Source of the DNA: Gordonia sp. OPL2
Lineage (GTDB): Bacteria > Actinomycetota > Actinomycetes > Mycobacteriales > Mycobacteriaceae
Direction: 5' to 3'
DNA length: 64,000 bases
Assembly (NCBI RefSeq): GCF_003797825.1
Contig: NZ_RKME01000009.1
Span: forward strand, 118,283 to 182,282
The notes beneath the pieces were generated by a model. That model did no database searches. It saw nothing but the letters and a program-made list of their open reading frames with translations, and was not told the origin of the DNA. Shown here one piece after another: positions 25,811 through 34,641 of this stretch. The number at the start of each line of letters is the position of its first letter. Positions within the stretch are counted from its first letter, which is position 1. The position numbers and the translations under genes were made by a program.

Positions 25811-25863
25811 CGACCTCCTGTTGCTGTCACGGATTGCCGACGTCTGCCGGCACACCCGCCAGC

Positions 25864-27084
25864 TTAGAGTGTGATCACGTCGACGAGGGACCCCGCGGCG
25901 ACCGACTCGGTGTCCGCATCGATGTCGATGAGACTGTCGGCGCGCGACAGGTAACGCAGATGGTGCGACGCCGGCGGGCCGATCGGGTCCACGACCAGAC
26001 CGTCGTCGGTCTCGCTCAGCACGCCCCGCAGGAATTGGCGTTTGCCTGCGGGGGAGCGGACGTCGGCGTGCAGGCGGGCCGTCACCCGCGACCGGTGCGG
26101 CCCGAGACCCATGGCGGCCCGCAGCGGTGGCCGGATGAACACCTCGAACGACACCAGCGAGCTGACCGGATTCCCCGGCAACGTGATGATTGGCACACGA
26201 CGGCCGGCCGGCCCGGTGTAGTGCCCGCACCCCTGCGGCATACCCGGCTGCATCGCCACCTTCACGAATTGCACGTCCCCGGTGTCCGTGTCGCCCAGCG
26301 CATCCTTGACCACCTCGAACGCACCCGCACTGACGCCTCCGGAGGTGATGATCAGGTCGGCGTCGTCGCTGATCTCGTCGAGGCGTGCGCGGAACACGTC
26401 GACGTCGTCGGTGACGTAGTGCAGGTGCGTGGCGTCGGCGCCGGCCTCGGTGGCGGCGGCGGTCAGCATGGGTCCGTTCGACTCGTAGATCTGGCCGTAC
26501 TCCAGCGGCGTCCCGGGCGTGACGAGTTCGTACCCGGTCGAGAGCACCACCACCCGCAGTCGGCGGGTCACGTCCACCTCGGTGATCCCGAGGGCTGCCA
26601 GCAGTCCCACCTGCGGGGCGCCGAGCCGGGTGCCGGCCGGGATGGCCGGCTGATCGGCCTCGATGTCCGATCCGGCCGCCCGGATGTGCCGTCCGGCCGG
26701 GACCGCACCGAAGACGGTGACCACGTCGACGGCGGCGTCGGTCCGCTCGACCGGGATGACGGCATCCGCGCCGTCGGGGAGCGGGGCGCCGGTCATGATC
26801 CGGTGCGCGGTTCCCGGGTCCAGCGTGAGGTGGTCGGTCCGTCCGGCGGGGATGTCTTGCGCGACCGGCAGCCGCACCGGCGAATCGTCGGTGGCGGAGG
26901 CGATGTCGGCGGCGCGCACCGCATATCCGTCCATCGCCGAGTTGTCGAAACCGGGGAGCGCGATCGACGCGACGACATCGGTGGTCGTGACACGCCCGAG
27001 CGCGTCGGCCGCCGGTATCCGTTCGGACTCCGGTGCGGAGAACAGAGCGGCGACTACGTCCTGGTGATCTGACACCGATCGCAT
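25864..27084 (-). CDS. moeA: Molybdopterin molybdenumtransferase
   Basis: The 406-residue protein has the MoeA domain series: FDNSAMDGYAVRA, GTAHRIMTGAPLPDGADAV, the MoCF-like ITSGGVSAGAFEVVK, and LPGNPVSSLVSFEVFIRP. It inserts molybdate into adenylated molybdopterin. The ATG at 27084 is preferred because the MoeA N-terminal helix begins directly after it. Placement beside psd and pssA corresponds to Rv0438c. It diverges from the HAD phosphatase gene over 67 bp. Confidence 0.93.
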   Translation of the reverse strand: MRSVSDHQDVVAALFSAPESERIPAADALGRVTTTDVVASIALPGFDNSAMDGYAVRAADIASATDDSPVRLPVAQDIPAGRTDHLTLDPGTAHRIMTGAPLPDGADAVIPVERTDAAVDVVTVFGAVPAGRHIRAAGSDIEADQPAIPAGTRLGAPQVGLLAALGITEVDVTRRLRVVVLSTGYELVTPGTPLEYGQIYESNGPMLTAAATEAGADATHLHYVTDDVDVFRARLDEISDDADLIITSGGVSAGAFEVVKDALGDTDTGDVQFVKVAMQPGMPQGCGHYTGPAGRRVPIITLPGNPVSSLVSFEVFIRPPLRAAMGLGPHRSRVTARLHADVRSPAGKRQFLRGVLSETDDGLVVDPIGPPASHHLRYLSRADSLIDIDADTESVAAGSLVDVITL

Positions 27085-27138
27085 CCGCTCAGCATGCCAT
27101 CGGCCTCCGCGCGCCGTGCGGGCCGCCGCCGACGCGAC

Positions 27139-27144
27139 TAGATT
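27139..27144 (+). promoter_or_regulatory. -10 box TAGATT of a leaderless gene
   Basis: TAGATT ends 7 nt before the ATG at 27152 and no ribosome-binding site lies between them. This supports the chosen start of the HAD hydrolase. Confidence 0.5.
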
Positions 27145-27151
27145 TTCACCC

Positions 27152-27955
27152 ATGCCGCTGGGGTTGCTGCTCGACATCGACGGGGTGATGGTCACCTCGT
27201 GGAAGGCGCTGCCGGGGGCCGTGGAGGCGGTCGCCGAACTGGAGGACCAGGGATATCCACGGATGTTCTTGACCAACACGACCTCCCGATCTCGCGGTGA
27301 GATCGCTGAGGCGCTCAACGACTGCGGGTTCGACGTCGCCCCGGATGAGATCCTCACGGCCGCCAAACTCACCGCCGAATATCTGACCGCTCATCACCCG
27401 GGCAGGCGGGTGTGGGTCCTCAACGAGGGGCCCATCGCCGAGGACATGACCGGTGTCGAGCTCACCGACGACCCTGCTCGGGCGGAGGTGGTGGTCCTCG
27501 GCGGTGCCGGACCGGTGTTCGACCACCGCGCACTGTCTCAGGTTCTCGAACTGATGGTGCGCGGTACCCCGGTGATCGCGATGCACCGCTCGATGACGTG
27601 GTCGACGGCGAAGGGCCTGAGCATCGACACCGGCGTCTACCTCGAAGGGCTGGAGAAGGCCGCCGACCGCAAGATCCGTGCGATCGGCAAGCCGTCCCCG
27701 CTCGGCTTCCGTGCCGCCGTCGACCTCATGCAGCTCGAGCCGACGCAGGTCGTCATGGTCGGCGACGACATGCACAACGACGTGCTCGGTGCGCAGGCCG
27801 CGGCACTCATCGGAGTGCTGGTGCGGACCGGCAAGTTCCGCGAGGAAGCGCTCGAGACCCTGCAGCGTGACGAGTTCGGCCCGGTGCCCGACCACATCGT
27901 CGACTCCCTCGCCGACGTCCCCGCACTCATGCGCAAGGTGTCGGACCGGACCTGA
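27152..27955 (+). CDS. HAD-IIA family sugar-phosphatase-like hydrolase
   Basis: The 267-residue protein begins with the HAD nucleophile motif LLDIDGVMV (Asp8, Asp10), has motif II in FLTNTTSRSRGE, and closes with motif IV VGDDMHNDVLGAQ. The order with a cap between motifs II and III is the NagD/PGP-like (HAD-IIA) type, which dephosphorylates small phosphorylated metabolites. The phospholysine phosphohistidine phosphatase LHPP branch is similar, and its substrates are uncertain. The transcript is probably leaderless. Confidence 0.87.
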   Translation: MPLGLLLDIDGVMVTSWKALPGAVEAVAELEDQGYPRMFLTNTTSRSRGEIAEALNDCGFDVAPDEILTAAKLTAEYLTAHHPGRRVWVLNEGPIAEDMTGVELTDDPARAEVVVLGGAGPVFDHRALSQVLELMVRGTPVIAMHRSMTWSTAKGLSIDTGVYLEGLEKAADRKIRAIGKPSPLGFRAAVDLMQLEPTQVVMVGDDMHNDVLGAQAAALIGVLVRTGKFREEALETLQRDEFGPVPDHIVDSLADVPALMRKVSDRT

Positions 27956-28005
27956 GGCCGCCGCTGATCCCGGGTTCCGCTGATCCCGGCGATCCCGTCA
28001 TCCGC

Positions 28006-28052
28006 TGATCGAGTGCCCGCGCGAGCGGAGCGAGCCGGGTGTATCGAGATCA
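28006..28052. repeat. Imperfect palindrome with GAGCGGAGCGAG core
   Basis: TGATCGAGTGCCCG at the left and CGGGTGTATCGAGATCA at the right are imperfect inverted arms around GCGAGCGGAGCGAGC. It lies between the converging HAD and SRPBCC genes. Sequences of this kind are, from memory, widespread between genes in Gordonia and Rhodococcus and may work as terminators. Just before it GCTGATCCCGG occurs twice. Confidence 0.65.
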
Positions 28053-28085
28053 GGCCGCCTATCCAGACCAGCCGCCGTCGAACCC

Positions 28086-28541
28086 CTACTTCTCTGCGGC
28101 CCGCTTGATCTCGGCGAGGGTCTCGGCCATGCCGAGCTTGAGTTCGGCCTCGAAGTTCGTGGTCCCGCCCATCATCTTGTCGACCAGGAACGACGACACC
28201 TTGGTGGTGCCGTTGGCGACCTCTCGACGTTCGGTCACCTTCACACCGGCCCCCGCCGGCTCGAGGGTGTAGCTCCACACCGTGCGGTTCTCGGCGACGC
28301 GGAAGGCCAGCTCCTGGTTCGGCGAGAACCGGATGACCTTCGATGTCGTCGGCCACACGAGCGGGCCGCGACGGTTGATGTTGATGGTGCGGGTCCCGAG
28401 TCCGACCGGTCCGCCGCGGATGATCATCTTCTTGCACTGCGGGCTCCACTCGCCCATGCGCTGCAGGTCGGAGATCACCGCCCAGACGTCCTCCGCGGAG
28501 GCGTTGATCTCGACGGATTCCTCGATCAGTGGCGCGGCCAT
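28086..28541 (-). CDS. SRPBCC (START-like) family protein
   Basis: The 151-residue protein shows the polyketide-cyclase/START-like pattern: EESVEINASAEDVWAVISDLQRMGEWSP at the start, a strand-rich middle, and a C-terminal helix. Such proteins bind hydrophobic ligands or act in lipid and aromatic metabolism. No catalytic residues can be assigned. It stands alone between the palindrome and a DUF350 gene on the same strand. Confidence 0.8.
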   Translation of the reverse strand: MAAPLIEESVEINASAEDVWAVISDLQRMGEWSPQCKKMIIRGGPVGLGTRTININRRGPLVWPTTSKVIRFSPNQELAFRVAENRTVWSYTLEPAGAGVKVTERREVANGTTKVSSFLVDKMMGGTTNFEAELKLGMAETLAEIKRAAEK

Positions 28542-28673
28542 GGTGATTCCCCTCAGATGGTCGAAACAGCGGCGTCGAACAGCAGCCGAACAGCAGGTCG
28601 AGACTGCTAGCTGACGACCCTAAGCGGCTTGTTGTCTGACCGTCAATAGTGGATGCCGCGTCTGCGCCGATGT

Positions 28674-29102
28674 CTACAGGCCCAGCGCGGCGCCGATCAC
28701 GGCGCCCACACCGATGAAGACCGCCCCGCAGATCCATCCCGCGGGATGCTCGTCGTCGTCGAGGAGCAGCGTGCCCAGCTTGCCGGGGGTCAGCCAGTCG
28801 ATCAGCACGAACGACCACATCATCACCGCGATCGCCAGCACCACGTAGGCGATCGTGTAGACGATCCCGCGCCAGAGTTCGAGCGTCAGCGAGTCGCGGA
28901 TGCCTGCGACGAGCACGATCGACAATCCGATCACCTGCGCGGTCGCGAGCATCACCGCGTTCCGGTTGTGGTCGAGCCAGATCAGGTTGCGCAGACGGCC
29001 GGGTGTCACCAGGTCGAGTGCGAGGAACCCGACGACGAGCAGCAACACACCCACGATGCTGTATGCGGCGGCAGCGCCGATGTTGTCGCGCAGAAGGTCC
29101 AT
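28674..29102 (-). CDS. DUF350 family membrane protein (copy 1)
   Basis: The 142-residue protein has four hydrophobic segments and twice shows the DUF350 half-repeat motif ending in LTPGKLG or VTPGRLR. It is a paralogue of the DUF350 protein at 49844-50269, with conserved DHNRNA/DRNRNA in the first loop. The function is not established; members are linked by context to membrane stress and polyamine genes. Here it stands without those partners. Confidence 0.8.
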   Translation of the reverse strand: MDLLRDNIGAAAAYSIVGVLLLVVGFLALDLVTPGRLRNLIWLDHNRNAVMLATAQVIGLSIVLVAGIRDSLTLELWRGIVYTIAYVVLAIAVMMWSFVLIDWLTPGKLGTLLLDDDEHPAGWICGAVFIGVGAVIGAALGL

Positions 29103-29169
29103 CGAGCATCTCCCGTCCGTGGCGCGGCGAGGCGTGTCGGCCGCCGGCTGTCAGGAGAAACAGTAGCGA

Positions 29170-30534
29170 TCAGGCGGTGCCGACCGCGGCGTTTGCCGGA
29201 CGTGGCGTGCCGAGTCCCAGATTCTCCCGCAGCGTCGTCCCCGAGTACGCGCTGCGGTAGACGCCGAGATCCTGCAGCACCGGGACCACCTCGTCGACGA
29301 AACGGTCGAGCCCGCCCGGAGTGATGTGCGGGACGAGGATGAATCCGTCGCTCGCGTCGGCCTGGACCAGCTCGTTGATCTCGCGGGCGACCGTCTCGGC
29401 GGCGCCCACGAACGACTGCCGCCCGGTCACCTCGATGATCAGTTCCCGCGTGGACAGGTTCTTGGCCGCGGCGATCTCGCGCCACTCACGGGCGACGTCG
29501 CGCGGATCGCGGTGGATCCGCACGCTCGCGCGACCGCGGGCCACGGTGTTCTCGCCGGGCAGCGGATCGATGTCCGGCAGCGGTCCGTCCGGATCGTGGT
29601 CGGACAGATCGCGATTCCACAGTTGTTCGAGGAACTTGATCGCCGTCTGGCCGCTCACCTGTGCCAGCCGTACGTCGTGAGCGAGGTCGGCGGCCTCGGC
29701 GTCGGTGTCGCCGAGCACGAAGGTCGCGGCGGGCAGGATCAGCAGGTCCTCGGGCCGTCGACCGTGTGCAGGCAGCCGGTCCTTGACGTCGGCGTAGAAG
29801 GCCCGGCCCGCGTCGAGGGTGGCGTGCCGCGAGAAGATGGCGTCGGCGCGGGCGGCCGCGAACTCGCGACCCTCCTCGGAGTCGCCGGCCTGAAAGATGA
29901 CCGGACGTCCCTGCGGGCTTCGGGGTACCGAGAAGTGCCCGGAGATGGTGAACTGGTCGTCGACGTGGGAGAAGGCCCCCGCATCGTCGCGTCGCAGGAA
30001 CCTGCCGCTGTTCTGGTCGGCGAGGATGTCGTCGTCGCGCCACGAGTCCCACAGCTCGAGCGCGGTTTCCAGGAACTGACGGGCGCGCTGATAGCGCTGA
30101 TCCTCCGGCAGATAGCCGCCCCGTCGGAAGTTCTCTCCGGTGAACGCATCCCACGACGTCACCACATTCCATGCGGCTCGCCCGTCGGAGAGGTGATCGA
30201 GGGAGGCGAATTGGCGAGCCACCTCGAAGGGTTCGTTGAAGGTGGAGTTGATCGTGCCGGCGAGACCGAGCCGGTCGGTCACCGCGGCGATCGCGGCCAG
30301 GACGGTGAACGTGTCCGGTCTACCGACGACGTCGAGTTCGTAGATCTCGCCGTGTTGTTCGCGCAGCCTGAGTCCTTCGGCGAGGAAGAGGAAGTCGAAA
30401 AGACCGCGTTCGGCGGTCTGCGCGAATCGCGTGAACGAATCGAACTCGATGTGGCTGCCCGCCTGCGGATCACTCCACACCGTGGTGTTGTTGACGCCCG
30501 GGAAGTGCGCGGCCAGATGGACGGATTTGGTCAT
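29170..30534 (-). CDS. NtaA/SnaA/DszA-type FMNH2-dependent monooxygenase
   Basis: The 454-residue protein belongs to the bacterial luciferase-like superfamily, NtaA/DszA branch, shown by LAAHFPGVNNTTVWSDPQ, GTINSTFNEPFEVARQFASLDHLSDGRAAWNVVTS and GHFSVPRSPQGRPVIFQAG. These enzymes need a separate flavin reductase and often release sulfur or nitrogen from organic compounds. Its start overlaps the stop of the next LLM gene upstream (ATGA), so both are one operon. The substrate is unknown; sulfur scavenging is an inference from family. Confidence 0.88.
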   Translation of the reverse strand: MTKSVHLAAHFPGVNNTTVWSDPQAGSHIEFDSFTRFAQTAERGLFDFLFLAEGLRLREQHGEIYELDVVGRPDTFTVLAAIAAVTDRLGLAGTINSTFNEPFEVARQFASLDHLSDGRAAWNVVTSWDAFTGENFRRGGYLPEDQRYQRARQFLETALELWDSWRDDDILADQNSGRFLRRDDAGAFSHVDDQFTISGHFSVPRSPQGRPVIFQAGDSEEGREFAAARADAIFSRHATLDAGRAFYADVKDRLPAHGRRPEDLLILPAATFVLGDTDAEAADLAHDVRLAQVSGQTAIKFLEQLWNRDLSDHDPDGPLPDIDPLPGENTVARGRASVRIHRDPRDVAREWREIAAAKNLSTRELIIEVTGRQSFVGAAETVAREINELVQADASDGFILVPHITPGGLDRFVDEVVPVLQDLGVYRSAYSGTTLRENLGLGTPRPANAAVGTA

Positions 30535-31742
30535 CGGGATGCTCCTACGATCTCCGTGGCGCGGGCGTATCGATTCGCGGCCGGGGTCAGGCCCAGTCGG
30601 GTGCGCAGCGTCGACGATTCCTCGACGACGCGGAAGGCGTTGCGTCGCCGCAGTTCCGGCACCACTTCGTCGGTGATCCGATGCAGGTCATGCGGAATGG
30701 TCGCCGGCCGCAGTCGGATTCCGGTCGCGCCTGTCGACGGGTCGGTGAGGTCGGCGATCAGATCGGCCAGCGATGCCGGTGTGCCGGCGAAGGCGGCGGT
30801 GCCGCCGGTGTACGGGGTACCGAGCAGGTCGTCGAGGCGCGCACGACGATCGGCGGCGGCCGTGTCGGTGTCGTCGAGGTACACGAGCAGGTCGACGAAC
30901 ACGTGAACGGTCTCCGACGCCCGGCCCGCGCGGTGCGCGGCGTCCCGGATGGCGCCGGCGGCATGCGAGGTGGACGCGCGGTCGTGGGCGGCGACGAATC
31001 CTATGTCGGCGGCGGACCCGACAAGGTCGACGGCACCGTCGGAGCCGTGTGCCGACGCCGCGACGACCGGTTGTCCCTGCGGCGGGCGCGGGGTGATCGA
31101 CGGCCCGCGTACGGAGAAGAACCGTCCCTCGAAGTCGATGTAATGCAGCTTGTCCCGGTCGATGAATCGCCCGGTGGCGACGTCACGGATCTCGGCGTCG
31201 TGCTCCCACGAATCCCATAGACGCCGTAGCACCTCGACGTAGTCGGTTGCCTCCGAATGCAACTCGGTGTCCCGGTGGCTCGGTTCGTCGGGGAGTGTGC
31301 GGCGGCCGAAGAGTCGCGCATCGATGTCGGTGGCCGCGACGTCGACGACCGCGCCGGCGCGCCCACGTCCGACGAAGTCGAGGGTGGCGATCGCCTTGGC
31401 GGCGTGGAAGGGTTCGGTGTGCGTGGCGATGAGCGTCGGCAGCACCCCGACGCGAGTCGTCGTCGGCGCCACGCGGGCGGCGATGAGCACCGAGTCGAGC
31501 CGCCCCGCCACGAGGTCCGTGATCGGACGGTCGATGTCATCGGTGGTCGGTGGGCGGCGCCGAAAGCCGTCGGCGATGGTGACGAGGTCGACGCCGGCCC
31601 GGTCGACGGCGCCGACGATGTCCCTCCAGTAGGCAGGGCGGGTCAGGTCAGCGGGTCTGGCGTCGGGTTCACGCCACGCGAGCGGATGCCAGCCCGCCCC
31701 GCTGAGTGCGACGGCCAGATGTGGACTGCCGGTGGTGGTCAT
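30531..31742 (-). CDS. LLM-class flavin-dependent monooxygenase
   Basis: The 403-residue protein is another luciferase-like enzyme with HPLAWREPDARP, WRDIVGAVDRAGVDLVTIADGF and the loop SVRGPSITPRPPQGQPVVAASAHGSDGA. It is the first gene of a two-gene operon with the NtaA/DszA-like enzyme. I chose ATG 31742. A frame extension to about 31820 is open but has no recognisable family sequence. It diverges from the small ORF and third LLM gene over about 180 bp that must hold both promoters. Confidence 0.83.
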   Translation of the reverse strand: MTTTGSPHLAVALSGAGWHPLAWREPDARPADLTRPAYWRDIVGAVDRAGVDLVTIADGFRRRPPTTDDIDRPITDLVAGRLDSVLIAARVAPTTTRVGVLPTLIATHTEPFHAAKAIATLDFVGRGRAGAVVDVAATDIDARLFGRRTLPDEPSHRDTELHSEATDYVEVLRRLWDSWEHDAEIRDVATGRFIDRDKLHYIDFEGRFFSVRGPSITPRPPQGQPVVAASAHGSDGAVDLVGSAADIGFVAAHDRASTSHAAGAIRDAAHRAGRASETVHVFVDLLVYLDDTDTAAADRRARLDDLLGTPYTGGTAAFAGTPASLADLIADLTDPSTGATGIRLRPATIPHDLHRITDEVVPELRRRNAFRVVEESSTLRTRLGLTPAANRYARATEIVGASR

Positions 31743-31919
31743 GCCCGGATCAACGCGCGGGACTCCCGCCCGCAGCCCGATCCGGACAGTCTCGATCAGT
31801 GTGGGCGCAACCCTCGCCATCGGCCCGGTGATCCGCCGTAATGGGTGTTTGCCGCGTCGCCGTCCCGTCGGCGCCGCGACCGACCCGACCGCGACCGGCC
31901 CGACCCCAGGAGTGTGGCC

Positions 31920-32054
31920 ATGGCATGGCTGATCCGGGTGCTCGACACCCAGCACCGCTACCTGCTGCGGGCGGTCTCGGGGCTCGCGCCCGAGGCCGAG
32001 TTCGCCACCGACCTGTGTCCCGGAGCCGAATGTCGTTGCGGGAGTGACTCGTGA
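31920..32054 (+). CDS. Small 44-residue ORF with Cys-rich end, coupled to the LLM gene
   Basis: The ORF has AGGAG 7 nt before its ATG, one of the best ribosome sites in the region. It encodes MAWLIRVLDTQHRYLLRAV and ends in CPGAECRCGSDS with Cys33, Cys38 and Cys40. Its stop overlaps the GTG of the LLM monooxygenase by 4 nt (GTGA). Mycobacteria have small ORFs rich in Cys near the end that tune translation of sulfur genes to cysteine supply. This could be such a leader. It could equally be a small functional protein. The family is not recognised. Confidence 0.55.
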   Translation: MAWLIRVLDTQHRYLLRAVSGLAPEAEFATDLCPGAECRCGSDS

Positions 32055-33190
32055 CGTCTCGGGTTCCTCTGTCGGTGCTCGACCTGGCGCCGATCACCCA
32101 CGGATCGACGGCGACCGAGGCGATCCGCCGGGCGGTCGACCTCGCGCGCGCCGCCGAGGACTGGGGCTACCGCCGCTACTGGCTCGCCGAACACCACTTC
32201 GTCGCGGTCGCGAGTTCGTCGACGCCGACCCTCATCGCGCTGGTGGCCGCGGCCACCGAGCGCATCCGGGTGGGCAGCGCCGCGGTGCAATTGGGCCATC
32301 ATCGGCCGGCGTCGGTGGTCGAGGCGTTCGGCACGATCGATGCGCTGTATCCGGGCCGCCTCGATCTCGGTCTCGGACGTTCCGGGCAGCGGCGCGCGGA
32401 GGCGCTGTCGGTGGTCGCGTCCGGCGGTCGGGTCACCGAACCGCGGCCCGAGCAGTGGGTGGACGGGCTGCTGATCCCGGAACCCTTCCCGATCGAGCAG
32501 CTGTTGGGGTCACCGCGGCTCGCGACGATGACCCGCGCACTCGAGTTCGAGGGTGCCCGGCATCAAGACTTCGCCGATGCCGTCGACGATGTGCTCGACC
32601 TGCTCGGCGGGCGCTACGCGATCGACGACCTCGACGTGCGTGCAGTGCCGGGCGAGAACGCCGACATCGAGGTGTGGATCTTCGGCAGCAGCAAGGGTCA
32701 GAGCGCGGCCGTCGCAGGCGCGAACGGTCTGCCGTTCGTCGCGAACTATCACGTGAGTCCGTCGACGGTGCTCGAAGCGGTCGAGGCCTATCGGTCGGCG
32801 TTCCGGCCCACAGCGCGGCTGACGCAGCCACACGTCGTGGTGTCCGCCGACGTCGTGGTGGCCGAGGACGACGCGACCGCAACCCATCTCGCCTCCACCT
32901 ACGGCCATTGGGTGTACGACATCCGCAGCGGGCATGGTGCATCCGAGTATCGGGATCCGGCGACGGCGCAGCCGCTGACGGAGCAGCAGAAGCGGGTCGT
33001 CGACGACCGCGTGCGCACCCAGTTCGTCGGATCGCCGGCCACCGTGGCCGAGCGCCTCGAGACGCTGGCTCGCGTGACCGGTGCCGACGAACTCGTGATC
33101 ACCAGCGTCACCCACGATTTCGAGGACCGGAAGCAGTCGCATCGGCTCCTGGCGCAGGAGTGGGGTCTGCGCCCGAAGCCCGGTCCATGA
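32051..33190 (+). CDS. LLM-class flavin-dependent oxidoreductase (group with Axx luciferase-like fold)
   Basis: The 379-residue protein has the luciferase-like markers YRRYWLAEHHFVAVASSSTP, GSAAVQLGHHRPASVVEAFGTIDALYPGRLDLGLGRS and VGSPATVAERLE. The third LLM gene in this 5-kb stretch, it is on the opposite strand. The GTG start overlaps the 44-residue ORF and has no ribosome site of its own, so translation probably depends on that ORF. The substrate is unknown. Confidence 0.85.
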   Translation: MTSRVPLSVLDLAPITHGSTATEAIRRAVDLARAAEDWGYRRYWLAEHHFVAVASSSTPTLIALVAAATERIRVGSAAVQLGHHRPASVVEAFGTIDALYPGRLDLGLGRSGQRRAEALSVVASGGRVTEPRPEQWVDGLLIPEPFPIEQLLGSPRLATMTRALEFEGARHQDFADAVDDVLDLLGGRYAIDDLDVRAVPGENADIEVWIFGSSKGQSAAVAGANGLPFVANYHVSPSTVLEAVEAYRSAFRPTARLTQPHVVVSADVVVAEDDATATHLASTYGHWVYDIRSGHGASEYRDPATAQPLTEQQKRVVDDRVRTQFVGSPATVAERLETLARVTGADELVITSVTHDFEDRKQSHRLLAQEWGLRPKPGP

Positions 33191-33445
33191 GGTGCGGGCT
33201 TGCGAGCTTCAATCGGTCCCTGGGGTGCGAGCTCGCGGGCGTAAACCGGTCCCTGAGGTGCGAGCTCGCGGGCGTAAACCGGTCCCTGAGGAGCGAGCTT
33301 GCGAGCGTCACCCGGTCCCTGAGGAGCGAGCTTGCGAGCGTCACGAAGGGCGACCCTTCGTGACGCTTCGTTCCTCAGGGACCGTGGGCCGCTTCGCTCC
33401 TCAGGGACCGTGGGACGCTTCGCTCCTCAGAGTCCGAGGGACGGC
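33191..33445. repeat. Array of GGTCCCTGAGG units in both orientations
   Basis: After the LLM stop about four units of CGGTCCCTGAGGNGCGAGCT plus a GCGNGCGT tail follow each other at about 33 bp. Three reversed units containing CGCTCCTCAGGGACC or a close variant come after the central hairpin. The array fills the gap between converging genes and belongs to the same family as the copy at 20519-20628. Confidence 0.85.
33338..33366. terminator. 29-bp palindrome between converging genes
   Basis: Two perfect 13-bp arms, GCGTCACGAAGGG and its complement, are separated by 3 nt. The hairpin is very stable in either direction, so it probably ends transcripts of both the LLM gene and the acyl-CoA dehydrogenase genes. 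There is no U-rich tail, which is common in this group. Confidence 0.6.
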
Positions 33446-33476
33446 GCTTTCTCTTTCAGCCTCTTTCAGCACAGGC

Positions 33477-34589
33477 TCACCCGACGGTGATCATGTCCCA
33501 ATCGTTGATGGACCCGGCCAGCTTCGCGACATGATCCTGCGCGTCGCCGAGCGTGTGGCTGATGGCCGTCAGGCGGCTCGCGTAGTGGCCCACAGGGTAT
33601 TCCGCGGTCATGCCGATGCCGCCGTGCATCTGGATGGCCTCCTGGCCGATGAGGCGCCCGGACCGGCAGATCTGCAGCTTGGCCCGCGACGCGATGATCG
33701 GATCGCAGATGCCGTCGGCGAGTGCGGTCGTGGCGTACAGGCTCATGCTGCGTGCCAGCTCCAGCTGGGTGTACATGTCTGCGGCGCGCTGGGTGAGTGT
33801 CTGGAACTGCGACAGCGTGACACCGAACTGCTTGCGCGTCTTGAGGTAATCGACGGTGAGGTCGAGGGCGCGTTCCATCGCTCCGACCGCCTCGGCGCAC
33901 AGCGCGGTCTGGATGCCGACCTCGGCGTTGGCGATGACCTCGGAGGCGTCGCCGCTGCCGAGTCGGGTGGCCGCGGCGTCGGAGAACTCGATCTGCGCAC
34001 CTCGACGGCGGTCGTGCGTGCGGTACGGGGTCCGCGTGACGCCGTCGGCGTTGGCGTCGATCAAGAACAGGCCGATGCCGTCGTCGGTGCGCGCCGACAC
34101 GACCAGCTTGTCTGCGCAGTCGCCATGTCCGACAAGGACCTTGGTGCCGTTGAGCTTGCCGTCGGTCGCGGTGGTGGCGACCTTGGCGGCAGGCCAGCGG
34201 TCGCCGGCCTCGAGGTGGGCGAAGGCGGCCAGGAGCTCGCCCGAGGCGAGACCGCCGAGGATCTCGGCGCGGGTGTCGTCATCGGCGGTGGCGGCGACGA
34301 GCGACCCCGGCACGAGGACCGAGTCGAGGTAGGGCTCCGGTGCGAGCGAACGGCCGATCTCGGTCATCACGCTGGTGAACTCGACCGGTCCGGCGCCCAT
34401 GCCGCCGTCGTCCTCAGGGAAGGTGAGACCGAGGATGCCGATGTCGGCCAACGACTTCCACACCCCCTTGTCCCAACCGAGTTCGGTGTCGGTGACCGCG
34501 CGCAGCGTCTCGACGTCGTACTTGCGGGTCAGCACTTCGCGCACGGTGTCGCGCAGCATCGTCTGTTCGTCGGAAAGTTCGAAATCCAT
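33477..34589 (-). CDS. Acyl-CoA dehydrogenase, smaller subunit-like
   Basis: The 370-residue protein has the ACAD fold with an N-terminal helical domain (FELSDEQTMLRDTVREVL), a middle strand domain, and a C-terminal domain with QEAIQMHGGIGMTAEYPVGHYASRL. Several middle-domain flavin-contact motifs of ordinary ACADs are weak. It lies 52 bp behind a second ACAD gene, a pattern seen with heteromeric pairs such as FadE28-FadE29 of mycobacteria. The two probably form one FAD enzyme for CoA thioesters with bulky or steroid-like acyl groups; that is inference. Confidence 0.83.
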   Translation of the reverse strand: MDFELSDEQTMLRDTVREVLTRKYDVETLRAVTDTELGWDKGVWKSLADIGILGLTFPEDDGGMGAGPVEFTSVMTEIGRSLAPEPYLDSVLVPGSLVAATADDDTRAEILGGLASGELLAAFAHLEAGDRWPAAKVATTATDGKLNGTKVLVGHGDCADKLVVSARTDDGIGLFLIDANADGVTRTPYRTHDRRRGAQIEFSDAAATRLGSGDASEVIANAEVGIQTALCAEAVGAMERALDLTVDYLKTRKQFGVTLSQFQTLTQRAADMYTQLELARSMSLYATTALADGICDPIIASRAKLQICRSGRLIGQEAIQMHGGIGMTAEYPVGHYASRLTAISHTLGDAQDHVAKLAGSINDWDMITVG

Positions 34590-34641
34590 GACAGTTCCCA
34601 GGTTCTCGTGAGTCGTGAAAAGAGTTGAGGCGGTCGGTGTC

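Noticed and set aside
31743..31955. N-terminal extension of the LLM gene at 30531-31742
   Set aside because: The extra sequence has no family similarity and would use up the divergent promoter region.
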